A stretch of 5,168 nt of DNA, from NCBI GenBank assembly GCA_946413885.1, contig CAMKMK010000168.1:1-5168 (forward strand), in the 5' to 3' direction. Below, in pieces: positions 1 to 5,168 of this stretch. The number at the start of each line of letters is the position of its first letter. Position 1 is the stretch's first letter. The notes beneath the pieces are model-generated. The model was not told the origin of the DNA, ran no database searches, and saw only the letters and a program-made list of their open reading frames with translations. The DNA is from an uncultured Prevotellaceae bacterium. Lineage in GTDB: Bacteria > Bacteroidota > Bacteroidia > Bacteroidales > Bacteroidaceae. Position numbers and translations under genes: made by a program.

Positions 1-109
1 AATCTATCTGGGCAATGGGATCAATTGATTCGTTGTATACTTTCTTGAGTTGTGCGTGGAATGTGGTGGGCAAAAGGACCATCACCAACACGAACAAAAA
101 TCTTTTCAT
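1..109 (-). CDS. N-terminus of a secreted protein, probably thioredoxin family (partial)
   Basis: Only the first 36 codons lie in the window; the reading frame is open to the left edge. The ATG at 109-107 begins a clear Sec signal peptide: MKR, then a hydrophobic run (FLFVLVMVLL), then a likely signal peptidase I site after Ala19 (TFHA|Q). There is no lipobox cysteine, so an exported soluble or periplasmic protein is expected. The mature start, QLKKVYNESIDPIAQID, resembles the opening of a Bacteroidota family of secreted thioredoxin-fold proteins, whose usual CxxC-type motif would lie about 20-30 residues further on, outside the window. That family call rests on memory of similar N-termini and is tentative; the coding call and the export signal are much firmer. 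A promoter-like pair at 158-189 lies at a suitable distance upstream. The gene is divergent from the mutarotase gene, so a shared function is not implied. Confidence 0.7.
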   Translation of the reverse strand, partial: MKRFLFVLVMVLLPTTFHAQLKKVYNESIDPIAQID

Positions 110-128
110 AGGGCATTTTCTGATTAGA

Positions 129-142
129 TTTCCTGAAGGAAA
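129..142. repeat. 6-bp-arm inverted repeat in the leader of the leftward gene
   Basis: TTTCCT (129-134) and AGGAAA (137-142) are perfect inverted arms separated by 2 bp. The repeat falls between the predicted transcription start near 150 and the start codon at 109 of the leftward gene. It could be an operator, or chance in AT-rich DNA. A 2-nt loop is too tight for a stable RNA hairpin unless the closing pair opens. It is not a terminator, since no T-run follows in the minus-strand direction. Confidence 0.35.
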
Positions 143-157
143 AGTTAATTTATGGAA

Positions 158-189
158 CAAAGTTAGCATTTTAATTAATAAAATCCAAA
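158..189 (-). promoter_or_regulatory. Bacteroidota-type promoter for the leftward gene
   Basis: On the minus strand a TTTG (-33 type, 189-186) is followed after 20 bp by TAACTTTG (165-158), which matches the Bacteroidota -7 consensus TAnnTTTG. The usual spacing in this phylum is about 19-21 bp. Transcription would begin near position 150 and give a leader of roughly 40 nt before the ATG at 109. The 20-bp spacer contains the 8-bp palindrome TTAATTAA (171-178). The call is by consensus match only. Confidence 0.6.
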
Positions 190-206
190 CTGGAGCATCA
201 TCCTTT

Positions 207-233
207 CGTGAAATCTTGCTATATTTGCGTGAA
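207..233. repeat. Direct repeat CGTGAA, 21 bp apart, around the -7 box
   Basis: CGTGAA occurs at 207-212 and again at 228-233, each preceded by a T-rich stretch (TTT at 204-206 and TTTG at 224-227). The 21-bp period equals two helical turns, so both copies face the same side of the DNA. The copies bracket the -7 box of the rightward promoter. Such an arrangement would suit a dimeric regulator, for example of the AraC type, but six-base repeats also arise by chance. Confidence 0.35.
220..227 (+). promoter_or_regulatory. -7 promoter element for the rightward operon
   Basis: TATATTTG is an exact match to the Bacteroidota -7 consensus TAnnTTTG. No TTTG is present at the expected -33 distance (around 197-200), so the promoter may be weak or dependent on an activator. 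Transcription would start near 233-235, leaving a leader of about 20 nt before the ATG at 253. This also argues against the in-frame GTG at 208 as the start of the mutarotase, because that codon lies upstream of the predicted transcription start. Confidence 0.5.
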
Positions 234-252
234 TACAAAAAAGGATATAGAC

Positions 253-630
253 ATGAAAGGCTACAAACAGAAGAAATTCCCTGGAGAAACAAAACGCTTT
301 GTTCAAATATTGGAACTACGTGATGATCCCGAAATGATCGCACAATACCGTAAATGGCATAGTCAGGAATATCAATGGAAAGAAATCCGCGATGGTATTC
401 GCGAGGTAGGTATTCTGGAGATGGAAATTTACATCCTTGGTACCAAACTTGTAATGATAGTGGATGCTCCCATAGATTTCGACTGGGACAAAGCAATGGC
501 TCGTTTGGCAACTCTACCACGTCAGGCAGAATGGGAAGCTTTCGTGGCAAAATTCCAAGGTTGTTCGGCGGAAGCCCGAAGTGATGAGAAATGGCAGATG
601 ATGGAACGCATGTTCTATCTCTACGAATAG
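253..630 (+). CDS. L-rhamnose mutarotase family protein
   Basis: This 125-residue cytoplasmic protein has no signal peptide. It belongs to the RhaM/L-rhamnose mutarotase family, dimeric ferredoxin-like (alpha+beta) barrels that interconvert the alpha and beta anomers of L-rhamnose so that the isomerase receives its preferred form. The Tyr-x3-His pair of the RhaM active site is visible as Y32 and H36 (QYRKWH), and the family's C-terminal signature appears as MFYLYE (120-125). The central stretch REVGILEMEIYILG (50-63) and the block LATLPRQAEW (85-94) are typical of the Bacteroidota branch. That branch is longer than E. coli RhaM (about 104 residues) because of an N-terminal extension of about 14 residues. 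I chose the ATG at 253 over the in-frame GTG at 208 because AAGGA (241-245) sits 7 nt upstream and a -7 box lies at 220-227. The gene is followed after 42 bp by the GH123-like gene. The true sugar may be another deoxyhexose or pentose such as L-fucose; residues alone do not settle this. Confidence 0.88.
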   Translation: MKGYKQKKFPGETKRFVQILELRDDPEMIAQYRKWHSQEYQWKEIRDGIREVGILEMEIYILGTKLVMIVDAPIDFDWDKAMARLATLPRQAEWEAFVAKFQGCSAEARSDEKWQMMERMFYLYE

Positions 631-641
631 TTATTTCTTTA

Positions 642-654
642 TATACGAAGTATA
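642..654. repeat. Small inverted repeat between mutarotase and GH123-like genes
   Basis: TATAC (642-646) and GTATA (650-654) form perfect 5-bp arms around GAA in the 42-bp intergenic gap. No T-run follows, so it does not look like a terminator. No TAnnTTTG box is present in the gap either, which favours read-through from the mutarotase gene. It is weak and may be chance. Confidence 0.2.
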
Positions 655-672
655 ACCAAAAACGCAATAGAC

Positions 673-2370
673 ATGAAAAAGGACAAATGGTTGAGCGTAA
701 TAGCTCTCTTGCTGATGGCACTTCCTGCTATGGCACAACCCAATGACACAGAACTGGCAGACCCCAAACCAGGGCCACAAGAAGCATGGAAAACCTTGAA
801 GAAGATATCCCTTGGTTGGGGAACGATAGACCAACGATATTCCCGCAGTCAAGTTCCTGTTACCAGTACTAAGACATTGACTCTACGTGCTTGGAAAGGT
901 GAACGTGTATCTGCTCAAGCTGTATTGGCGACTCCCAAAGAACTACAAAATGTCAGCATGACGGTAAGTGACCTGAAATGTGGCAAGAGTGTCATTCCTG
1001 CATCTAACATAAAAAAGTATTTTGTTCGTTATGTTATGACCGATTGGCATAACAACAAGAAAGATTCTTTTCTGTTAGCAGATCGATTGGATCCTGCTAA
1101 AACCCTGAAGGTTGAAGCTAAGACAACTCGTCCTCTCTGGCTTGACGTTAAAGTGCCAGCTGACATAAAGGCAGGAACTTATAAAGGAACTTTGTCGGTG
1201 GACTGTGATGATCAAAAACTGACTTTACCCTTGCAGCTGCAAGTTGTTAACCATGTGTTGCCTGAACCCAAGGATTGGAAGTTCCATCTCGATTTGTGGC
1301 AGAATCCTTATGCTTTTGCTCGCTACTATCAGGTTCCTTTGTGGAGTCAGGCTCATTTCGATTTAATGCGTCCTATGATGCAGCTTTTGGCCAATGCTGG
1401 CCAGAAAGTAATCACAGCCTCCATTATCCAGCATCCTTGGAACAGTCAGACGTATGATCCTTTTGAGAGCATGATAGCTAAAATGAAGCAACTGGATGGC
1501 AGTTGGAAGTATGATTACACCGTTTTCGACAAGTGGATTCAATTCATGATGGATTGTGGTATCACAGAACAGATTGACTGCTATACGTTAGTTCCTTGGA
1601 GTTACATCTTTGATTATTATGATTGTGCCACCAACAGTGTGAAGACGATAGCATGCCAGCCATCTACTCGCGAGTATCGCGACTTAATTCTTCCTTTTCT
1701 CAAAGACTTTGCTAAACATTTGAAGCAAAAGGGATGGTTCGACCGAACTTGCATTGCAATGGATGAGCGTCCTATGGATCAGATGGATGCTGCGTGGAAG
1801 GTGGTAAAGGAGGCTGATCCCAATTGGCGCATTGAGGGTGCTGCCAATTATGATGTAGACTCTGAAATAGGTGATCGTGTGTATGACTTGAGTGTTGCCT
1901 ATCAATATAAACTTCTGGCAAAGGATGTACTTGACAGAAGAGGTTCCAAAGGACAGAAGATTACTTTCTATACCTGTTGTGGTCCTGATCGCCCTAATAC
2001 TTTTACCTTCTCTGATCCGGCCGAGTCAGCTTTCTTGGGTTGGCATGCTATGGCGGCTGGATACAATGGTTATCTTCGTTGGGCATATTGTAGTTGGACA
2101 CCTCAGCCCAATCAGGACAGTCGATTTATTAACTGGCCCTCAGGAGATTGTTATTTGGTTTATCCTGGTTGTAGTAGTATTCGTATGGAGCGATTAGTAG
2201 AGGGAATTCAGGACTATGAGAAGATTCGTATCTTGAAGGAAACTGCTACTGAGGTACAATTAAAGAAATTGGACACCATTTTAGAGAAGTTCCGTCCAAA
2301 TAGTTTTGATGAATCTCAGAAGGCAGAAGATCTCTTGAAGGAAGGCAAGGATTTCCTTTATTCCTTATAG
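673..2370 (+). CDS. Secreted GH123-type glycoside hydrolase (DUF4091 family)
   Basis: The 565-residue protein starts with a Sec signal peptide (residues 1-21, cleavage likely AMA|Q) and has no lipobox, so it should be periplasmic or secreted. Residues about 40-195 form a beta-rich N-terminal domain (LTLRAWKGERVSAQAVL; later LWLDVKVPADIKAGTYKG). Residues about 200-520 match the GH123/DUF4091 catalytic barrel. Characterised GH123 enzymes are exo-beta-N-acetylgalactosaminidases that use substrate-assisted catalysis with an adjacent Asp-Glu pair; here the pair is D364-E365 in IAMDERP. The family's late motifs are also present: GWHAMAAGYNGYLRWAY (456-472), YPG near 497 and RMERLVEGIQDYE (504-516). 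A short helical tail ends at 565. Length is normal for the family and no frameshift is seen. The 42-bp gap without a promoter suggests co-transcription with the mutarotase. The ATG at 673 is supported by the signal peptide directly after it. The family is firm; the exact substrate is not, because most DUF4091 members are untested. Confidence 0.87.
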   Translation: MKKDKWLSVIALLLMALPAMAQPNDTELADPKPGPQEAWKTLKKISLGWGTIDQRYSRSQVPVTSTKTLTLRAWKGERVSAQAVLATPKELQNVSMTVSDLKCGKSVIPASNIKKYFVRYVMTDWHNNKKDSFLLADRLDPAKTLKVEAKTTRPLWLDVKVPADIKAGTYKGTLSVDCDDQKLTLPLQLQVVNHVLPEPKDWKFHLDLWQNPYAFARYYQVPLWSQAHFDLMRPMMQLLANAGQKVITASIIQHPWNSQTYDPFESMIAKMKQLDGSWKYDYTVFDKWIQFMMDCGITEQIDCYTLVPWSYIFDYYDCATNSVKTIACQPSTREYRDLILPFLKDFAKHLKQKGWFDRTCIAMDERPMDQMDAAWKVVKEADPNWRIEGAANYDVDSEIGDRVYDLSVAYQYKLLAKDVLDRRGSKGQKITFYTCCGPDRPNTFTFSDPAESAFLGWHAMAAGYNGYLRWAYCSWTPQPNQDSRFINWPSGDCYLVYPGCSSIRMERLVEGIQDYEKIRILKETATEVQLKKLDTILEKFRPNSFDESQKAEDLLKEGKDFLYSL

Positions 2371-2384
2371 TATTCAGTCTTGTC

Positions 2385-2398
2385 GGGCTTTGTCGCCC
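2385..2398. terminator. Possible weak hairpin in the convergent spacer
   Basis: GGGC (2385-2388) and GCCC (2395-2398) pair around a 6-nt loop, 14 bp after the stop of the GH123-like gene and 58 bp past the stop of the opposing lyase gene. The stem is only 4 bp and no proper T-run follows on either strand, so intrinsic termination is doubtful. It is the only GC-rich dyad I noticed in the 86-bp spacer between the convergent genes; the rest of the spacer shows nothing recognisable. Confidence 0.25.
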
Positions 2399-2456
2399 TA
2401 CTGTTCTTCACATTTTAGGTACTCGGAAATGGTATGCTGCATGGATTTCGTGTTTT

Positions 2457-4298
2457 CTATTTGCTAAGGGTGGCAACAAGGTCTGTTGAAGAATTTTTGC
2501 CCAGTTGGGCTACGAAGTGGATACGGGTGATTCCCTTGTTTTCACTTTCCACACTGCGATAAGGTGAGGCATTCTCCACAAACCACCTCCCTTTTGCTCC
2601 CTGGATGTGTAACGTTAGGCTATAATCACTCTTAGTCAGTTTTATACTCTGATCATCCACGACGCTTACCGTTGCCTCTGTCATCATAGTCCATATGAGT
2701 TTAGTTGATTTATTCAGTGTCTCGATGTGATCCGTCACTTTCAGGTTATCCACTCCATTGAGTTCACATCTGCGAGTGACATTTTTTACTTGCTCCTCAT
2801 AAATGGGAGAGAGGTCGATGGAGGCATATCCTGGATATTCTACTTTACGTTCCTTGAAGTCCACTCTGCCATTCACTACTTGTAATTGATCATCGAAAGT
2901 CAGCGTGTTATGGTTGTAGTTGTTATAGCGGTATATGGTCCAACGATCAGAGTTCTGTTTCATGTCCCAGATGCTTAGATTTGCTTGTTCCAAATTATTG
3001 TAGTTCTCTGCCCCAAGGTCGAGAGCCCACCTTACGCCGTTAGATTCATAAATGAAACTTCCTACGTCCATGTGTGCATGATTGGCTTTGGGGGTACCGG
3101 CTTTTATGGCCATGAAAGCATCGTTATAGCCCCAGCCGCTTCGTGTTACATAGACAGGATTGATCCCATCTCCTGTCCATGCAAGTCTTTTAGGTTGTTC
3201 AGGCATAGTGAGAGAATAATCATGACCATAGATAAGTGCAGCAGGTGCAAGACGGTCTTTTGAGAGAGATTCAGGATTACGACGATGAAGAATTCTCATT
3301 TGATTGAAGAGAATGGCAGGGTCACGTGTCTCACGATAAAACCAGAAAGCCGTTGAAGTGGCAGCTGAACCGTATCCGTTGTCGCTGTAGTTGAAACAAC
3401 CCAATCCAGGGGTACACATGTGCGTAATGTATTCTCCTGTCTTCATGAATCCAGGATTCTTAGTCAAACCAAAGTCTGATCCGAAGTTTTTTCGGATGGC
3501 TTCAATAAAAAGTACATTAAAGGATGTTCCGTATTCCCAGTAACCAGGACCTTCAGGATAGACTCCATCGGGTTCATAACCCTTCATGGCAAAAGGTTCG
3601 CCCCATATTGCACGGTTTACAGTCTTTGCGCATAGTTCTTTGTCTTGTTCCCAAACAGCCATTGCCCCATAAGCTATACCTGTGTGACACACTTGATTCC
3701 AGTTGTTGTCACCTCGGATGTTGAAATGATTATCGAAGGAGGGTTTTAATCCTTTCTCAATGATGGCTTGTTCAATGATGTGTCGTTCCGTAGGAGTTAA
3801 CTCGTTATACAACCAGTCGTAACCAATGGAAACTGCCAACGTCATCTCTGCCACATCCAGGAAATGGTTGGGATTCCAATCCGTGAATTGACACACGTTC
3901 AACATTTCTGCTTTGGCGTAGTCTCTATATTTGGTATCCTTGGTAGTGCGATAGGCATAGCTCGTGAAGAAAATCCTCCTGAGGGCAGTCCTGCTGATGC
4001 TTAGAAGACGTCTGCCTTCCATCTTTCTTAGCAACAGGTTGTAAGGTTGCTTGGATACTTGATTAGAAACATCGATGATACTCTGATGGACTCGAGTCCA
4101 GATGGAATCCTTCTTGATGTCTTTCAACAGTTTCTTCTCCTCTCCCTTCAAAAGAAGTAGACGAGGGTGCTTGCGCATCTTCTGATTGGTTTCGATATAA
4201 GTATCGGGCTCATTATCGGCACTCAAGGTAGCTGCCTTAGCTTCTATGGTGGTAATGAAAGAAAGTGCGATCAGCACTAAAGAAAGTCCTTTTTTCAT
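2457..4298 (-). CDS. Secreted heparinase II/III family protein (probable polysaccharide lyase)
   Basis: The 613-residue protein has a Sec signal peptide (about residues 1-23, hydrophobic core LSLVLIALSFI). Residues about 43-340 look like an alpha/alpha toroid: an HPRLLL start (44-49), then helical repeats and NNWNQVCHTG (198-207) and YPEGPGYWEYG (247-257). Residues about 380-610 match the heparinase II/III-like beta-sandwich, with NHAHMDVGSF (406-415). Members cleave uronic-acid glycans by beta-elimination, usually with an Asn or His, a Tyr and a His. Candidates here are N199/N201 or H205, Y253/Y256 and H407. By analogy with heparinase II, H409, D427 and H463 could form a metal site. These assignments come from motif position, not from a structure. 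GAGGA lies just upstream of the ATG at 4298. The gene follows the GH51-like gene by 30 bp, so they are probably one operon. Many relatives act on substrates other than heparin; I cannot assign a PL family or substrate. No key motif is broken. Confidence 0.85.
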   Translation of the reverse strand: MKKGLSLVLIALSFITTIEAKAATLSADNEPDTYIETNQKMRKHPRLLLLKGEEKKLLKDIKKDSIWTRVHQSIIDVSNQVSKQPYNLLLRKMEGRRLLSISRTALRRIFFTSYAYRTTKDTKYRDYAKAEMLNVCQFTDWNPNHFLDVAEMTLAVSIGYDWLYNELTPTERHIIEQAIIEKGLKPSFDNHFNIRGDNNWNQVCHTGIAYGAMAVWEQDKELCAKTVNRAIWGEPFAMKGYEPDGVYPEGPGYWEYGTSFNVLFIEAIRKNFGSDFGLTKNPGFMKTGEYITHMCTPGLGCFNYSDNGYGSAATSTAFWFYRETRDPAILFNQMRILHRRNPESLSKDRLAPAALIYGHDYSLTMPEQPKRLAWTGDGINPVYVTRSGWGYNDAFMAIKAGTPKANHAHMDVGSFIYESNGVRWALDLGAENYNNLEQANLSIWDMKQNSDRWTIYRYNNYNHNTLTFDDQLQVVNGRVDFKERKVEYPGYASIDLSPIYEEQVKNVTRRCELNGVDNLKVTDHIETLNKSTKLIWTMMTEATVSVVDDQSIKLTKSDYSLTLHIQGAKGRWFVENASPYRSVESENKGITRIHFVAQLGKNSSTDLVATLSK

Positions 4299-4328
4299 GT
4301 TTCCTCTATGATTAGTTTGTTTGGAATC

Positions 4329-5168
4329 TTATTTCAGTTTCATGGTAATGATATTGACGGAGAAGGGATCTACTGGGAAACTTAGTCGTGCCCCATTGCT
4401 TTCCACGCTTACATTTCCAGGTCGAGGGATGATGTTGAGTGGATATTCCATCGTGTTCTCGTCTTGCCCATCTTGACTGCTCAGTCGAACCATCTCAGCT
4501 GTTCTGACTGAACCATTGGAAAGGTTGATTGTGCCATCAGTACCCGTATTCCCGACATTCACAACCTTAATGTACATAAGATTGTTAATCTCGTCGATGG
4601 TCACGTTGTGATAGACGCCTCGCATGGATGTGTCCCGATGTTTACTCTGGAGTTGCAGTTTGTCATCAATATAGGTGGTCATGCTGTCTCCATCCACTTC
4701 GACACGAAGGTCGTACCAGCGTCCCTCTTCCACCTTGTAGCCTTGTCCTGCAGTCAGATTAATGCGGCCACCATCTTTACTTTGTTCGATGTTGTTTATT
4801 GCATTGCCCCATCCTCCGACATTGAACCAGTCGAAGTCTTTATCGTTTTCATAGTTAAAGACCATCAAGAAGCCTTCGTCCCCACTCTCTTTGTATGCAC
4901 GAACCTTGTAGGTGTATTTCTTGGCGGCAATTTCAGTGGGACAAATCCAAAGATTGCCTTGTGTTTCACCAAAATTGGTTACAGAACCTTCTTTGATAAT
5001 CCATTTTCTTTTGGCTCTGATACGTCTGGGACCATCTGGGTTTTGATCTGGAAAGGGAGTGCTCCAATCCTCGATGGCAGGCAGAGCGATGATTTGTTCA
5101 TCAATGATGACTTGCGGATCCTTAAAGGTCGCCTTGGTGTTCCATGCAGAGACACCGATGTGAATGGG
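4329..5168 (-). CDS. C-terminal part of a GH51-like alpha-L-arabinofuranosidase (partial)
   Basis: The frame is open from the right edge to the TAA stop, giving 279 residues; the catalytic barrel and N-terminus are outside the window. The visible part begins with IGVSAWNTKATFKD (4-17), as seen after the barrel in Bacteroidota GH51 proteins. About residues 30-155 resemble a concanavalin-A/laminin-G-like jellyroll (WIIKEG, GFLMVFNYEND, FNVGGWGN, then RWYDLRVEVDGDSMTTYID). About residues 160-279 form a beta-sandwich ending in a GH51-type tail: LSSQDGQDENTMEYPLNIIPRPG followed by a PFSVNIITMKLK end. GH51 enzymes remove terminal alpha-L-arabinofuranose from arabinans, arabinoxylans or arabinogalactans. 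The family call rests on this tail alone, because the acid/base and nucleophile glutamates cannot be checked. The in-frame TTG at 4868 is internal, not a start, since homologous-looking sequence continues upstream of it. The lyase gene follows after 30 bp, suggesting co-transcription from a promoter beyond the right edge. Confidence 0.7.
   Translation of the reverse strand, partial: PIHIGVSAWNTKATFKDPQVIIDEQIIALPAIEDWSTPFPDQNPDGPRRIRAKRKWIIKEGSVTNFGETQGNLWICPTEIAAKKYTYKVRAYKESGDEGFLMVFNYENDKDFDWFNVGGWGNAINNIEQSKDGGRINLTAGQGYKVEEGRWYDLRVEVDGDSMTTYIDDKLQLQSKHRDTSMRGVYHNVTIDEINNLMYIKVVNVGNTGTDGTINLSNGSVRTAEMVRLSSQDGQDENTMEYPLNIIPRPGNVSVESNGARLSFPVDPFSVNIITMKLK

Noticed and set aside
171..178. 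TTAATTAA palindrome as an operator
   Set aside because: An 8-bp AT-only palindrome is common in an AT-rich promoter spacer and has no second copy at a meaningful distance.
208..252. Upstream GTG start that would extend the mutarotase by 15 residues
   Set aside because: It lies upstream of the -7 box and the expected transcription start, and the added residues do not resemble the family; the ATG at 253 has an AAGGA 7 nt upstream.
15..323. Open frame of 102 codons on the plus strand at the left edge
   Set aside because: It overlaps a signal-peptide-bearing gene on the other strand, crosses the divergent promoter and enters the mutarotase gene out of frame; its product resembles nothing I know.
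642..651. TATACGAAGT, identical to part of a loxP arm
   Set aside because: Only one 10-base partial arm is present, with no second arm, no 8-bp spacer and no recombinase gene; it is best explained by chance in an AT-rich gap.
631..852. Minus-strand open frame of 73 codons over the start of the GH123-like gene
   Set aside because: It lies opposite a well-supported coding region, and its Cys/Phe/Tyr-rich product looks like an antisense shadow.
1684..2197. Minus-strand frame 1684-1905 and plus-strand frame 1892-2197 within the GH123-like gene
   Set aside because: Both are out-of-frame shadows over the catalytic domain and lack recognisable motifs or start signals.
2985..3724. Plus-strand frames 2985-3263 and 3524-3724 opposite the lyase gene
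   Set aside because: They are antisense to conserved motifs of the heparinase II/III family and have no plausible products.
4329..4868. Separate 179-residue gene starting at TTG 4868
   Set aside because: The same frame continues without a stop to the right edge and encodes sequence that fits the same jellyroll domain, so TTG 4868 is an internal leucine codon.

Overview
The window looks like chromosomal DNA from a gut- or rumen-type Bacteroidota species (Bacteroides/Prevotella relatives). The reasons are moderate AT content, a promoter-like TTTG / TAnnTTTG pair, mostly A-rich leaders with weak Shine-Dalgarno sequences, Sec-type signal peptides ending in AxA|Q, and a dense set of secreted carbohydrate-active enzymes. 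Genus-level assignment is an inference from gene style only; there is no rRNA or other marker gene here.

Layout. (1) Positions 1-109, minus strand: the first 36 codons of a secreted protein that runs off the left edge, probably a thioredoxin-fold protein. (2) Positions 110-252: a 143-bp divergent promoter region with a good minus-strand promoter, a plus-strand -7 box, a 21-bp-spaced direct repeat and a 6-bp-arm inverted repeat. (3) Positions 253-630, plus strand: an L-rhamnose mutarotase family protein. (4) Positions 673-2370, plus strand: a secreted GH123-type (formerly DUF4091) glycoside hydrolase, 42 bp downstream and probably in the same transcript. (5) Positions 2371-2456: a short convergent spacer. 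(6) Positions 2457-4298, minus strand: a secreted heparinase II/III-family protein, probably a polysaccharide lyase. (7) Positions 4329-5168, minus strand: the C-terminal 279 residues of a protein resembling GH51 alpha-L-arabinofuranosidases, open to the right edge and 30 bp upstream of the lyase gene, so the two likely form one operon.

Taken together this resembles part of a polysaccharide utilisation region. Exported enzymes (arabinofuranosidase-like, lyase-like, GH123-like) would cut a complex glycan, and a cytoplasmic mutarotase would interconvert the anomers of a released deoxysugar. A plant arabinogalactan or pectin carrying arabinose, uronic acid and rhamnose would fit, but the GH123-like protein does not fit neatly, and the two convergent operons need not act on the same glycan. 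No SusC/SusD pair, hybrid two-component regulator, sugar kinase, isomerase or aldolase is visible. There is no mobile element, CRISPR array, tRNA or rRNA, and no gene-free stretch over 300 bases. I see no clear evidence of a wholly new system; the most interesting items are the unassigned substrates of the two full-length exported enzymes and the structured divergent promoter.
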